Counted from the stretch's first letter, positions 34,811 through 44,282 are shown. The stretch is DNA of 64,000 nucleotides from Nocardia cyriacigeorgica GUH-2 (GCF_000284035.1 NC_016887.1:2418001-2482000); one strand, 5' to 3'. Numbers and translations are program-made. Notes: generated from the sequence alone by a model not told the origin.

Positions 34811-35761
34811 TCAGGGATGGGGGAGGAGGTCCAGCGACGTCACTGAGACGGCGTCGGGGTCGGTGTGGTGCGGGCCGGGCAGGCCCGTGCCGGGCAGGGC
34901 GGCCGCGGCGCTGCCGTAGGCGACGGCGCGGCGCAACCGGTCGGCCGGTGCGGCACCGGCCAGGTCGGCGAGCAGATAGCCGGCCAGGGCGGAATCGCCC
35001 GCGCCGACCGTGCTGCGCGGGCGGATCGAGGGTGCGCCGGCATGCCAGGCGCCCTCCGGGGTGACCAGCACCGCGCCCGCCGCGCCGAGAGTGGCCAGCA
35101 CCGCACCGAACCCGCGGTCGACCAGTGCGGCGGCGGCCCGGGCGGCGGCGAGCGGATCGTCGAGCGCGTCGGCCGCGCCGCCGGTGAGCTGAGCCAGTTC
35201 CTCGGCGTTGGGTTTGATCAATGCCGGTGCGGCCGAATAGGTCCGGTCGGCGAGCGCGCACAGCGGAGCGTCGGAGGTGTCGACGGCGATCCGCGTGTTC
35301 GGCAGCCGCTGGATCAACTCGACATACCAGTCCTGCGGTACGGCCGGCGGCAGCGAACCCGACAGCACCACCCACTCGGCCTGCGGGGCGAGTTCACTCA
35401 GCAGGCCGGCGAGCGCTTCCCGTGCGGCCGTATCGAGCGGGTGCCCCGGTTCGTTGATTTTGGTGGTGGTGCCGTCGGCTTCGGTGACGGTGAGGTTGAT
35501 GCGCGCCGACCCCGCGGTCGGCACGCTGCGATGCTCGATCCCGGCGTCGGTGAGCGCGCGCAGCAGCGGATCGTCGGCGTTGCCCGGCAGCACGGCGACG
35601 GTCGGCACACCCGCGGCGGCGACCACCCGGGACACGTTGACGCCCTTGCCGCCCGGATGGGTGACGACCCCGCGCGCCCGATGCACCGCACCGCGCAGCA
35701 GCGGTTCGGCCAGCGTGACGGTGCGGTCGATACTCGGGTTCGCGGTGAGTGTGACGATCAT
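34811..35761 (-). CDS. fruK: 1-phosphofructokinase
   Basis: A 316-residue PfkB-family kinase that converts fructose 1-phosphate, the product of EII-Fru, to fructose 1,6-bisphosphate. Family marks are the N-terminal MIVTLTANPSIDRTV, the GGKGVNVSRV substrate loop near 37, VLSGSLPP near 130, IKPNAEEL, and the C-terminal catalytic STVGAGDSALAGYL. The ATG overlaps the fruR stop by 4 nt. Confidence 0.96.
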   Translation of the reverse strand: MIVTLTANPSIDRTVTLAEPLLRGAVHRARGVVTHPGGKGVNVSRVVAAAGVPTVAVLPGNADDPLLRALTDAGIEHRSVPTAGSARINLTVTEADGTTTKINEPGHPLDTAAREALAGLLSELAPQAEWVVLSGSLPPAVPQDWYVELIQRLPNTRIAVDTSDAPLCALADRTYSAAPALIKPNAEELAQLTGGAADALDDPLAAARAAAALVDRGFGAVLATLGAAGAVLVTPEGAWHAGAPSIRPRSTVGAGDSALAGYLLADLAGAAPADRLRRAVAYGSAAAALPGTGLPGPHHTDPDAVSVTSLDLLPHP

Positions 35762-36525
35762 GCCGCCACCACCTCGATGCCGCTGCCGGTGAGCTCATTG
35801 CGCACCGATGCCGGAATCCCGGAATCGGTGACCAGCACGTCGATTTCGTCGATGCCTGCGAAGCGGACGAAATCCTCGCGGCCGATCTTGGACGAATCGG
35901 CGACCACCACCACGCGATGGGCGCTGGCCACCATGGCCCGCTTCACCGCGGCCTCGTCCACGTCGGGAGTGGACAGGCCGTGGGCCGGGGTGAGGGCATT
36001 GGTGCCGATGAACGCGGTATCGACGCGCAGCCCAGCGAGCACGCGCAGGGTGTCGGCGCCGACGGCGGCCTGGGTGACGCCGCGCACGCGCCCGCCGAGC
36101 AGATGCAACTGCACGCCGGCGTGGCCGCTGAGCCGGGTGGCCACGGGAAGGGAATTCGTGACTCCGACCAGCTCGCGGTCGGCGGGTAGCAGCGCGGCGA
36201 CCCGGGCGGTGGTGGTGCCCGCGTCGAAGAGCACGCTGCCGCCGGTCGGTGGCAGGAATTCCACGGCCGCCTTGGCGATGCGTTCCTTTTCGGCGGTATG
36301 CGCGGTTTCGCGTTCGGAGGTGCCCAGTTCGATGGCGGTGAGCGCGGCGGCCGGAACCGCGCCGCCGTGTACCCGGCGCACCAGGCCCATCCGGTCCAGG
36401 ACCGCGAGGTCGCGGCGCACGGTCTCGCTCGTGACGCCGTACTGCTCGGACAGATCGGTCACCGATACGCGACCGCGCTGACCCACCAGCGTGGCGATGG
36501 CCTGCTGCCGCTCCTCTGCGTACAT
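35758..36525 (-). CDS. fruR: DeoR/GlpR-family transcriptional regulator of the fructose PTS
   Basis: A 255-residue sugar-responsive repressor. The N-terminal helix-turn-helix is seen in VTDLSEQYGVTSETVRRDLAVL (residues 22-43), followed by the DeoR signature RRVHGGAV. A C-terminal sensor domain contains LFDAGTTTARVA and FIGTNALTPAHGLSTPDVDEAAVK. It heads the fruR-fruK-fruA operon and is divergent from ptsI, so it probably controls both from the shared 143-bp region. Confidence 0.93.
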   Translation of the reverse strand: MYAEERQQAIATLVGQRGRVSVTDLSEQYGVTSETVRRDLAVLDRMGLVRRVHGGAVPAAALTAIELGTSERETAHTAEKERIAKAAVEFLPPTGGSVLFDAGTTTARVAALLPADRELVGVTNSLPVATRLSGHAGVQLHLLGGRVRGVTQAAVGADTLRVLAGLRVDTAFIGTNALTPAHGLSTPDVDEAAVKRAMVASAHRVVVVADSSKIGREDFVRFAGIDEIDVLVTDSGIPASVRNELTGSGIEVVAA

Positions 36526-36541
36526 CCCGATCCTCCTGCGA

Positions 36542-36602
36542 ATGTTGGTTTATGTTGTTTTACGTCTGAGTGTGTTGCTTTGTCAATGGTTTGGAGTAGT
36601 CT
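36542..36602. promoter_or_regulatory. fruR-ptsI divergent control region with helically phased repeats
   Basis: This T-rich stretch stands out from its GC-rich surroundings. ATGTTG occurs at 36542 and 36552, and GTGTTG at 36572, all on the same helical face (10 and 20 bp apart), as expected for a DeoR-type operator. On the plus strand, TTGCTT (36575-36580), 16 nt, then TAGTCT (36597-36602) is a candidate ptsI promoter overlapping the last repeat. Confidence 0.45.
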
Positions 36603-36668
36603 GGATCACATCCACTCATTCGGTGATATGAAGGCCACAGTCCGAGTTCGGTGCGAAGGAGACCGCGA

Positions 36669-38354
36669 ATGACTCGATCGCAGCAGGTAGAAGCCGTTGA
36701 ATCGGTGCTGCGCGGAACGCCGGCGGTCCCCGGTGTAGCGGCCGCGCCCGCGATTCGTCCCAATCCGCGGGCGACCGTCGATGCCCGAACGGACACAATT
36801 GCGGAGTCCGATCGGGCATCGGAAACCACCGCACTGCACGCGGCGGCCGAGGTGGTGGCCCAGCGGCTGCGCGATCGGTCGGGCGCGGCGAGCGGGGCGG
36901 CGGCCGAGGTGCTCGCGGCCAACGCGGCCATGGCCACCGACCGCGGTTGGCTCGGCGCGGCCGAGAAGCAGATCGCCACCGGGATGGCGGCACCCGCCGC
37001 GGCCGCGGCCGCCACCGAGCAGTTCGCCGCGATGTTCACCAAACTCGGCGGCGTGATGGCCGAACGGGTCACCGACCTGCGCGATGTCTGCGACCGGGTG
37101 GTGGCCGAACTGCTCGGGCTGCCCGAGCCCGGCGTCCCCACGCCGGATCGCCCCTCCATCCTGATCGCGCGCGACCTGGCACCCGCCGATACCGCGGGGT
37201 TGGATCCCGCTAGCATCGTCGGGCTGGCCACCTCGCTCGGCGGTGCCACCAGCCACACCGCGATCATCGCCCGTCAGCTCGGCATCCCGTGCGTGGTCGC
37301 GGTGACCGGTCTGGACGACGTGGCGGCAGGCACCGAACTGCTGGTCGACGGCGCGGCGGGCACCGTGACCGTCGACCCGGACCCGGCTGTCGCCCGGGCC
37401 GCCGTGGCGGGCTATCGCGCGACCGCCGCCCGGAACGCGAGCTGGACCGGGCCCGGCGCCACCAGCGACGGTCACCGCGTCGACATCCTCGCCAACGTCC
37501 AGGACGGTGCCGGTGCGCGGGCGGCGACGCAGACGCCTGCCGCGGGCATCGGACTGTTCCGCACCGAATTGTGTTTCCTCGACCGCGATTCCGAGCCGTC
37601 GGTGCCGGAGCAGGCCGGCATCTACCGCGAGGTGCTCGACGCCTATCCCACCGCCAAGGTGGTGATCCGCACGCTGGACGCCGGCTCGGACAAGCCGCTG
37701 CGTTTCGCCGACCATCCCGAGGAAGCCAACCCGGCGCTCGGTGTGCGCGGCATCCGGATCACGGCCCGCGACAGCGGCATCCTGGACCGCCAGCTCGACG
37801 CCATCGCCGCCGCGGCCGCCGGTCGCGACACCCCGCCGATGGTGATGGCGCCGATGATCGCCACCGTCGGCGAGGCCCGTAGCTTCGCCGGCAAGGTGCG
37901 CGATCGCGGACTGGTTGCGGGGGTGATGATCGAGGTGCCCGCTGCGGCCCTGCTGGCCGAGGCGATCCTGGCCGAGGTCGATTTCGTCTCGATCGGCACC
38001 AATGATCTCGCCCAGTACACGATGGCCGCCGACCGGATGTCACCGGATCTGGCCGCGCTCACCGATCCGTGGCAGCCCGCCGTACTGACGCTGGTGGCGC
38101 GCACCGCCGCCGCGGGCAGGCGGGCGGGAAAACCGGTGGGTGTGTGCGGCGAAGCGGCCGCCGACCCGTTGCTGGCCTGCGTGCTGACCGGCCTCGGCGT
38201 CACCTCGCTGTCGGCCGCCGCGCCGGCCGTCGCGGGAGTCGGCGCGCAACTGTCCACGGTGACGCTGGCCGACTGCGAAGCCGCCGCGGCCGCAGTGCTC
38301 GAGGCGACCGATCCCGAGGACGCACGCGCACGGGCGCGCCGAATCCTGCACTGA
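36669..38354 (+). CDS. ptsI: PTS Enzyme I (phosphoenolpyruvate-protein phosphotransferase)
   Basis: A 561-residue enzyme that transfers phosphate from phosphoenolpyruvate to HPr. The phospho-His196 lies in GGATSHTAIIARQ. The PEP-binding barrel contains GIGLFRTELCFLDR, RTLDAGSDKPLRF, GVRGIRI, DFVSIGTNDLAQY and VCGEAAADP. ATG 36669 is chosen over an upstream ATG because AGGAG lies 7 nt before it. It is transcribed divergently from fruR. Confidence 0.95.
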   Translation: MTRSQQVEAVESVLRGTPAVPGVAAAPAIRPNPRATVDARTDTIAESDRASETTALHAAAEVVAQRLRDRSGAASGAAAEVLAANAAMATDRGWLGAAEKQIATGMAAPAAAAAATEQFAAMFTKLGGVMAERVTDLRDVCDRVVAELLGLPEPGVPTPDRPSILIARDLAPADTAGLDPASIVGLATSLGGATSHTAIIARQLGIPCVVAVTGLDDVAAGTELLVDGAAGTVTVDPDPAVARAAVAGYRATAARNASWTGPGATSDGHRVDILANVQDGAGARAATQTPAAGIGLFRTELCFLDRDSEPSVPEQAGIYREVLDAYPTAKVVIRTLDAGSDKPLRFADHPEEANPALGVRGIRITARDSGILDRQLDAIAAAAAGRDTPPMVMAPMIATVGEARSFAGKVRDRGLVAGVMIEVPAAALLAEAILAEVDFVSIGTNDLAQYTMAADRMSPDLAALTDPWQPAVLTLVARTAAAGRRAGKPVGVCGEAAADPLLACVLTGLGVTSLSAAAPAVAGVGAQLSTVTLADCEAAAAAVLEATDPEDARARARRILH

Positions 38355-38393
38355 CCCAGCGGAACCCGCGCACGGCAGGAGGTGCGCCGCAAC

Positions 38394-39536
38394 CTATCCC
38401 GCCGGAGCCGAACCCGCCGCTCCAGCAGACGACGTCGCGCAGCCCTCGAGCGTGGCGTCTTGAAGTACCGCGAGAACATCCGCGATCTCGCCGTGGGCGT
38501 GCAGGGCGGCCCGTTGACGATGGGCTCCATTGCCCCGCGCGAGCACCGCGCTCAGCGTCTCGCGGACGAAGTCGTGCGCGTCCAGCGCGGTCAGCGCCGG
38601 TCCGATTCGGTCCAGCAGGTCGCTCAGCAGCGTGCGCATCGGCGCCACCCGGCCGTCGATCGGGTCGACGCCGTCGCCGTCGAGGCCGGATCGGGCGGCC
38701 TTCCAGTACGCGGTCCGCAGCACTTCCGCCGAGATCATCGGCGCGGTGCGTCCGCGGTCGAGGTCGGCGCGCGCGGTCATCACGGTGGCCCGGACCAGTG
38801 TGGCCAGCATGGCGGTTTCGGCGACGGTGGCGGGCACATCGCTGACCCGGATCTCCACGGTGGGGAAGGTGATCGAGGGCCGGACATCCCAATAAACCAT
38901 TTTCTTGTCCAGGATGCTGCCGCTGGACAGCATCATCTCAACCATTGCGTCGTAGGCCTCGGCGTCGGCGAAATACGGTGGCGGACCGGCGCTGGGCCAG
39001 CGCCGCCACAGCACACTGCGCCAGCTGGCATATCCGGTATCGGAGCCGCGGTAGATCGAGGAATTGGCGGTCAGCGCCAGGAAAATCGGCAACGACGGGC
39101 GCATGAAATTGCTGACCTGCACGGCGGTCTCCCGGTCGGGGATACCCACGTGGATATGGCACCCGCACAGGCCCTGCTCATGGGCGAGCATGCCGAAATT
39201 GCGGGCGATCCGCTGATAGCGCGGGGTGTCGGTGACCGGGAATCCCTCGGGCACCGTGGGGGGAATCGCGACCGCGAGCAGGCGTGTGTCCTGTTCGCGC
39301 GCACAACAGGCCACGCCGCTGCGCAGGGCGCGCAATTCGGTGAGCAATTCCCCGGTGTCGGTGTGCACGCCGGTGCACGTCTCCACCTGGCAGCGGGTCA
39401 ATTCCAATTGCAGATCGATACCGATGTCCTTGGCGGACCGGGCCACCTCGACGTTTTTCGCCGCGGGAGCCCCGCTGCGCGGATCCGCCAGCAGAAATTC
39501 CTCTTCAACGCCGACTGTCGATGAGGCCGGGTCCAT
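38394..39536 (-). CDS. Carboxylate-amine ligase / glutamate-cysteine ligase-like protein (GCS2, YbdK family)
   Basis: A 380-residue ATP-grasp-like ligase of the GCS2 family. Signatures are VGVEEEFLLADP at the N-terminus, CTGVHTDTGELLTELRALR, the metal-binding CGCHIHVGIPDRE, and YWDVRPSITFPTVEIRVSDVPATVAET. Relatives make gamma-glutamylcysteine or unknown amides; the true substrate cannot be read from sequence. TAGCCT lies 6 nt before the ATG, which suggests a leaderless transcript. It is divergent from the decarboxylase gene. Confidence 0.85.
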   Translation of the reverse strand: MDPASSTVGVEEEFLLADPRSGAPAAKNVEVARSAKDIGIDLQLELTRCQVETCTGVHTDTGELLTELRALRSGVACCAREQDTRLLAVAIPPTVPEGFPVTDTPRYQRIARNFGMLAHEQGLCGCHIHVGIPDRETAVQVSNFMRPSLPIFLALTANSSIYRGSDTGYASWRSVLWRRWPSAGPPPYFADAEAYDAMVEMMLSSGSILDKKMVYWDVRPSITFPTVEIRVSDVPATVAETAMLATLVRATVMTARADLDRGRTAPMISAEVLRTAYWKAARSGLDGDGVDPIDGRVAPMRTLLSDLLDRIGPALTALDAHDFVRETLSAVLARGNGAHRQRAALHAHGEIADVLAVLQDATLEGCATSSAGAAGSAPAG

Positions 39537-39608
39537 TCTCGTAGGCTACTCGCCCTCCGCGCGGGTGGTATCGACATATTTCCGGCCCGATCGGGTAGGA
39601 CAACGATC

Positions 39609-41075
39609 ATGGACCATGCACGAGCTCCGCTGCTCGATGCGCTGGCCGACTACCGGCGCACGGGCAGGTATGGATACACACCACCGGGACATCGACAGGG
39701 TCGTGGAGTCGACAAGCGAGTCGCCGAGACCATCGGCCTCGACGCGTTCCGCTCCGATGTGCTCGCCGGGCCCGGTCTCGACGATCGGCTTTCGCGCGGG
39801 GGCTACCTCACCGAGGCCGAAGCTCTGATGGCCGACGCGGTCGGCGCCGACACCACCTTCTTCTCCACCTGCGGCAGCTCGCTGTCGGTGAAGGCGGCGA
39901 TGATGGCGGTGGCCGGCGGCAAGGACGGCGGACTACTGGTCGCCCGCGACAGCCACAAATCGATCGTGGCCGGGTTGATCTTCTCCGGTGTGCAGCCGCA
40001 CTGGATCACCCCACGCTGGGATGCCGAACGGCATATGTCGCACCCACCGTCCCCGCAGCAGGTGCGCGAGGCCTGGGAACGCCAACCCGATGCCGCCGGT
40101 GCGCTCGTCGTCAGCCCCAGCCCGTACGGCACCTGCGCGGATCTGGCCGGCATCGTCGAGGTCTGCCACGAACGCGGCAAACCGGTGATCGTGGACGAGG
40201 CGTGGGGCGCGCACCTGCCGTTCCATTCGGACCTGCCCACCTGGGCGATGGACGTCGGCGCCGACGTCTGCGTGGTGAGCGTGCACAAGATGGGCATGGG
40301 CTTCGAGCAGGGCTCGGTCTTCCATGTCCAGGGCGATCTGATCGACCGCGCGCTGCTGAGCGCGTGCGCGGACCTGCTGATGACCACCAGCCCCAATGTG
40401 CTGATCTATTCGGCGCTGGACGGCTGGCGCAGGCAGATGGTGCAGGAGGGGCACGAATTGCTCGGCGCCGCATTGCGAGTCGCCGAACGGGCGCGTCACG
40501 AACTCGATCAGATTCCCGATATCGATGTCCTCGACGACGTGCTGCTCGGCCATCAGGCCTCCCACGACCTGGACCGCTTGCAGGTGCTGATGGATGTCGC
40601 GGGCACTGGCGCCACCGGCTATCAGGCCGCCGACTGGCTGCGTGAGCAGCGCCTGCTCGATCTCGGGCTCTGCGATCACCGCCGGATCCTGGCGACGCTG
40701 TCCACCGCCGACGACGACACCAGCATCGACGCGCTGGTGGAAGGAGTGCGGGCTTGGCGCGAGCAGGTCGATCCGGCCGACGCGCCGCCGCCGATCCGGT
40801 TGCCGTCACCGTCGGAGATCCAGCTGGACACGGTGATGCTGCCGCGGGATGCGTTCTTCGGACCGCTGGAATCGGTGCCCATCGACGAGGCGCCGGGCCG
40901 CATCGCCGCAGAGCAGCTCACCCCGTACCCACCGGGGATTCCGGTGGTGGTACCGGGTGAGCTGATCGACGACGCGGTGGCGGATTACTTGCGTTCCGGG
41001 GTGGCGGCCGGGATGAATGTGCCCGATGCCGCCGACCCGTCGTTGCGCACCATCCGCGTCGTCGCGCGACGCTGA
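39609..41075 (+). CDS. PLP-dependent Orn/Lys/Arg decarboxylase-family protein
   Basis: A 488-residue fold-type I enzyme of the basic amino acid decarboxylase group. The PLP-lysine is in VVSVHKMGMGFEQGS near residue 225. Cofactor contacts are TTFFSTCGSS, ARDSHKS and VDEAWGAHLPF. The C-terminal small domain holds EQLTPYPPGIPVVVPGE. It is shorter than inducible enterobacterial decarboxylases and lacks the N-terminal wing domain, like the actinobacterial and Bacillus SpeA/YaaO-type members. Arginine, lysine or ornithine are all possible substrates. Confidence 0.85.
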   Translation: MDHARAPLLDALADYRRTGRYGYTPPGHRQGRGVDKRVAETIGLDAFRSDVLAGPGLDDRLSRGGYLTEAEALMADAVGADTTFFSTCGSSLSVKAAMMAVAGGKDGGLLVARDSHKSIVAGLIFSGVQPHWITPRWDAERHMSHPPSPQQVREAWERQPDAAGALVVSPSPYGTCADLAGIVEVCHERGKPVIVDEAWGAHLPFHSDLPTWAMDVGADVCVVSVHKMGMGFEQGSVFHVQGDLIDRALLSACADLLMTTSPNVLIYSALDGWRRQMVQEGHELLGAALRVAERARHELDQIPDIDVLDDVLLGHQASHDLDRLQVLMDVAGTGATGYQAADWLREQRLLDLGLCDHRRILATLSTADDDTSIDALVEGVRAWREQVDPADAPPPIRLPSPSEIQLDTVMLPRDAFFGPLESVPIDEAPGRIAAEQLTPYPPGIPVVVPGELIDDAVADYLRSGVAAGMNVPDAADPSLRTIRVVARR

Positions 41076-41089
41076 TCGGCCACCGGCAT

Positions 41090-41323
41090 TTACGCGTGAT
41101 CGACGAGTTGGTCGTGGCCCGCCCGGCGCGCGCAGTGCGCGCAGCAGTACACCTGCTGGGCGGCCTCGACACCGTGCCCGAGCACCCGGCATCCGCAGTG
41201 CGCGCACGCGGGTGCCAGTTCGCTCGCGGCACATTCGAAACTGTCGAACGTCCACGACTGCCCGTTGCGACTGACCGTGAAGGTCTTGTCGTAGTCGTTG
41301 CCGCAGGTATCGCAGATCGCCAT
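41090..41323 (-). CDS. Small Cys-rich putative zinc-binding protein
   Basis: A 77-residue protein with paired cysteines: CDTCGNDYDKTF at the start, SFECAA, CAHCGCRVLGHG and YCCAHCAR. The pattern suggests zinc fingers or ribbons with a metallothionein-like density. No enzymatic motif is visible and the function is unknown. It follows the ferritin-like gene by 5 nt and is probably co-transcribed from its stress-type promoter. Confidence 0.78.
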   Translation of the reverse strand: MAICDTCGNDYDKTFTVSRNGQSWTFDSFECAASELAPACAHCGCRVLGHGVEAAQQVYCCAHCARRAGHDQLVDHA

Positions 41324-41328
41324 GATGA

Positions 41329-41559
41329 TCAGCCCAGTCGCTTGGCGAGCAGTGCCTTGGCCTGCTCAGCGCCCTTGCGGCTCTCGCCCTGGGCCCGCTT
41401 GAAGAATTCGGCCAGTTCGTTGTCGCCGGCGCGTTCGGCGTCCTGGCTGTAGATCTCCATCCGCAGCGCGTTGCTCATCGAGGCTTCGGCGAACCAGATG
41501 AGGTTGTAGTCCTTGTCCTTGGTTCCGGTGATCTGTCCGGTTTCCTGATCGATGGCCAT
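41329..41559 (-). CDS. Small helical (ferritin-like) stress-associated protein
   Basis: A 76-residue, almost entirely helical protein. The core EASMSNALRMEIYSQDAERA followed by ELAEFFKRAQGESRKGAEQAKALL resembles half of a ferritin-like bundle. It lacks a full di-iron ligand set, so enzymatic activity is not implied. A strong AGGAGGTG site precedes the ATG, and a GTTT-N15-GGGTAG promoter lies about 80 nt upstream. Confidence 0.72.
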   Translation of the reverse strand: MAIDQETGQITGTKDKDYNLIWFAEASMSNALRMEIYSQDAERAGDNELAEFFKRAQGESRKGAEQAKALLAKRLG

Positions 41560-41636
41560 GTTTTTCGCACCTCCTGGGCGGTACTGATCGTCGTCGGTGA
41601 TGACCGTCGACGGCGGATTTCGCCGTCACCGAGGCG

Positions 41637-41661
41637 CTACCCGGCGTCCGGCGGAACAAAC
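41637..41661 (-). promoter_or_regulatory. Sigma-F/B-type promoter for the 41.1-41.6 kb operon
   Basis: Read on the minus strand: GTTT (41661-41658), 15 nt, GGGTAG (41642-41637). It is divergent from the CsbD promoter. Confidence 0.6.
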
Positions 41662-41688
41662 ACCACGCGGTGACGGCGGCCACCCCCG

Positions 41689-41713
41689 GATTGAGCCCGC
41701 TCATACCGGGTAT
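41689..41713 (+). promoter_or_regulatory. Sigma-F/B-type promoter for the CsbD gene
   Basis: GATT (41689-41692), 15 nt, GGGTAT (41708-41713), 44 nt before the CsbD start. Confidence 0.6.
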
Positions 41714-41757
41714 GCGGCGACTGTCCAGCAGGAACCGAAAACACGGAGGTGACTATC

Positions 41758-42000
41758 GTGTCGGAGTCCAACAGCGGTCCCCGCGAGGGCGTCGAAGGCG
41801 TCGTCGAAGGTGTCAAGGGCAAGGTCAAGGAGACCGCCGGGACGGTAATGGGTAACGACGAGCTGCGCGACGAAGGTCGTGCGCAGCAGGAAAAGGCCGA
41901 TTCCCAGCGCGAAGCCGCCAAGAAAGAGGCCGAAGCCGAAAAGCAGCGTCGTGAAGCCGATCTCGACGAGGCGCGGCAGCGGTCGCATCAAGGCGAATAA
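41758..42000 (+). CDS. CsbD family stress-response protein
   Basis: An 80-residue hydrophilic helical protein. The CsbD motif is seen in VKGKVKETAGTVMGNDELRDEGRAQQ, followed by a charged Glu/Lys/Arg/Gln-rich tail. In Bacillus csbD is a sigma-B general-stress gene of unknown biochemical role. GTG 41758 is chosen because GGAGGTGA lies 5 nt upstream; an earlier GTG at 41749 overlaps that site. A sigma-F/B-like promoter precedes it and a terminator hairpin follows. Confidence 0.85.
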   Translation: MSESNSGPREGVEGVVEGVKGKVKETAGTVMGNDELRDEGRAQQEKADSQREAAKKEAEAEKQRREADLDEARQRSHQGE

Positions 42001-42031
42001 CAGCTGCACCGCCCCGAGACGGTGGTAACGA

Positions 42032-42068
42032 ACAGCGGTTGCCGTGGCCTGTGCCCGGCAACCGCTGT
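42032..42068 (+). terminator. Terminator hairpin after the CsbD gene
   Basis: ACAGCGGTTGCCG (42032-42044) pairs perfectly over 13 bp with CGGCAACCGCTGT (42056-42068). No T-run follows, as is frequent in high-GC actinobacteria. Confidence 0.65.
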
Positions 42069-42081
42069 CGTGTGTGGGGCG

Positions 42082-42106
42082 GTTTAGTCCGCGCGCGGCG
42101 GGGAAG
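42082..42106 (+). promoter_or_regulatory. Candidate sigma-F/B-type promoter for the catalase gene
   Basis: GTTT (42082-42085), 15 nt, GGGAAG (42101-42106), 43 nt before the catalase start. One base differs from the GGGTAG core used by neighbouring genes. Confidence 0.35.
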
Positions 42107-42149
42107 CCGCCCTGCGACAGGGTTTGGTCGACCAGCCTGGAGGCCCATC

Positions 42150-44282
42150 GTGGACGAACGCACCGAACAGCCGACCGAGACGTCACCGGTCCCCGACGCC
42201 AAGAGCGAACAGTTGCAGCCGGTCCGCCAGGACCGCGACCGCGGCTACCTGACCACCCAGCAGGGAGTGCGGGTGGACCACACCGACGACGCGCTGTCGG
42301 CCGGTGAGCGTGGCCCCACCCTCCTCGACGACTTCCACGCCAGGGAAAAGGTCACCCACTTCGATCACGAACGCATCCCCGAGCGGGTGGTGCATGCCCG
42401 TGGCGCCGGCGCCTACGGTTTCTTCCAGCCCTATGACAGCTGGCTCGCCGACTACACGGTGGCGAAATTCCTCACCGAACCGCAGGTGCGGACGCCGGTG
42501 TTCGTGCGGTTCTCCACCGTCGCCGGCTCGCGCGGCTCGGCCGATACCGTGCGCGATGTGCGCGGATTCGCCACCAAGTTCTATACCGAGCAGGGCAATT
42601 ACGACCTGGTCGGCAATAACTTCCCGGTTTTCTTCATCCAGGACGGGATCAAGTTCCCCGATTTCGTGCACGCGGTCAAACCCGAACCACACAACGAGAT
42701 CCCACAGGCGCAATCCGCGCACGACACCCTGTGGGATTTCGTCGCCGAACAGCCCGAGACGCTGCACGCCATCATGTGGTTGATGTCGGACCGGGCGCTG
42801 CCGCGCAGCTACCGGATGATGCAGGGTTTCGGCGTGCACACCTTCCGCTTCGTCAACGCGGACGGCAAGGGCACCTTCGTGAAGTTTCACTGGAAGCCGC
42901 GCCTCGGTGTGCATTCGCTGCTGTGGGACGAATGCCAGCAGGTGGCCGGCCGTGACCCCGATTTCAACCGGCGCGATCTCTGGGACGCCATCGAGGCCGG
43001 CGACTACCCCAGCTGGGAACTGGGTGTGCAGCTGGTGCCGGAGGACAAGGAGTTCGATTTCGATTTCGATCTGCTCGACCCCACCAAGATCATCCCGGAG
43101 GAGCAGGTGCCGGTCCGGCCGGTGGGCGAGATGGTGCTCAACCGCAATCCGGACAATTTCTTCGCCGAAACCGAGCAGGTGGCTTTCCACACCGCCAACG
43201 TGGTGCCCGGCATCGATTTCACCAACGACCCGCTGTTGCAGATGCGCAACTTCTCCTACCTCGACACCCAGCTGATCCGGCTGGGCGGGCCGAACTTCGC
43301 GCAACTGCCGGTCAACCGTCCGCTCGCCGATGTGCGCAATCATCAGCAGGACGGCTACGGCCAGCACGCGGTGCCGCGCGGTGAGGCGTTCTACACCAAG
43401 AACACCATCGGCGGCGGCTGCCCGGCGCTGGCCGACGCCGACGTCTATCGGCACTACACCCGCCGAGTCGACGGCGAGACCATGCGGGCGCGCGCGGAAA
43501 GCTTCAAGGAGTACTACCGGCAGCCGCGGATGTTCTGGCGCAGCATGTCACCGCCGGAGGCCGAGCACATCGTCGAGGCGTTCGGCTTCGAACTCGGCAA
43601 GGTGCGGCGGGTGGAGATCCGCTCGCGGGTGCTCGACCACCTGGTCCGCATCGATCCCGGGCTGGCCGGCCGGGTCGCGGTGGAGCTGGGCCTTCCGGTG
43701 CCGGAGAGCGAACGCGTCGACGACGTACCGGTCTCCCCGGCGCTGTCGCAGCTCAATCTCGCCCCTGATTCCATCGCCACCCGCAAGATCGCGATCCTCG
43801 CCGCCGACGGCGCCGACTCCACCGGCATCGACACCCTCCGGGCCGCGCTGGCCGACCGGGGCGCGACGGCCGAGGTGCTGGCCCCGCACGGTGGCCGGTT
43901 GCGGTCCGACGGCTCCGGCGATCCGGTCGTGGTCGATCGCGCACTGCCGACCATGGCCTCGGTGCTCTACGACGGTGTGATCGTCGCCGGCGGCGGTGAC
44001 AGCGCCGCCACCCTGGTCGAATCCGGGCCTGCCGTGCACTTCGTGCTGGAGGCGTTCAAGCACGCGAAGCCGGTCGGGGCGGTCGGCGCGGGTGCGCGGG
44101 TCTTGCAGGCCGCGGGACTGCCCGGGGAGCTGAATCCGGGCGAGCAGGACTTCGCCGTCGACGGCGTGGTGGTCGCCGCGGCGGAGGGTGCGAGTATTCC
44201 GGACGGATTCGTCGCAGCCTTTGCCGAGGCGCTGGCCGGACATCGGATCTGGCAGCGGGTCACCGATCGAGTCCCCGCCTGA
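42150..44282 (+). CDS. katE: Large-subunit monofunctional catalase (HPII/KatE type)
   Basis: A 710-residue heme catalase that degrades hydrogen peroxide. Distal His82 lies in [12 protein letters not shown], the catalytic Asn in [19 protein letters not shown] (156/157), and the heme-ligand Tyr370 in [10 protein letters not shown]. After the catalase core (about residues 30-555), a flavodoxin/DJ-1-like C-terminal domain (about 570-705) gives the large-subunit length. GTG 42150 is chosen because GGAGG lies 6 nt upstream. It sits beside the CsbD gene and the stress sigma module, suggesting co-regulation. Confidence 0.94.
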   Translation: MDERTEQPTETSPVPDAKSEQLQPVRQDRDRGYLTTQQGVRVDHTDDALSAGERGPTLLDDFHAREKVTHFDHERIPERVVHARGAGAYGFFQPYDSWLADYTVAKFLTEPQVRTPVFVRFSTVAGSRGSADTVRDVRGFATKFYTEQGNYDLVGNNFPVFFIQDGIKFPDFVHAVKPEPHNEIPQAQSAHDTLWDFVAEQPETLHAIMWLMSDRALPRSYRMMQGFGVHTFRFVNADGKGTFVKFHWKPRLGVHSLLWDECQQVAGRDPDFNRRDLWDAIEAGDYPSWELGVQLVPEDKEFDFDFDLLDPTKIIPEEQVPVRPVGEMVLNRNPDNFFAETEQVAFHTANVVPGIDFTNDPLLQMRNFSYLDTQLIRLGGPNFAQLPVNRPLADVRNHQQDGYGQHAVPRGEAFYTKNTIGGGCPALADADVYRHYTRRVDGETMRARAESFKEYYRQPRMFWRSMSPPEAEHIVEAFGFELGKVRRVEIRSRVLDHLVRIDPGLAGRVAVELGLPVPESERVDDVPVSPALSQLNLAPDSIATRKIAILAADGADSTGIDTLRAALADRGATAEVLAPHGGRLRSDGSGDPVVVDRALPTMASVLYDGVIVAGGGDSAATLVESGPAVHFVLEAFKHAKPVGAVGAGARVLQAAGLPGELNPGEQDFAVDGVVVAAAEGASIPDGFVAAFAEALAGHRIWQRVTDRVPA

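Noticed and set aside
38394-39536. Mycothiol or ergothioneine biosynthesis cluster around the GCS2-family ligase
   Set aside because: None of the egtB-E or mshA-D genes is adjacent, and EgtA cannot be told from YbdK-type ligases by the motifs alone.
39571-39598. Another sigma-F/B promoter before the decarboxylase (GGGTAG at 39593)
   Set aside because: The sequence 15 nt upstream is ACAT, not GTTT or GATT, so the -35 part does not fit.
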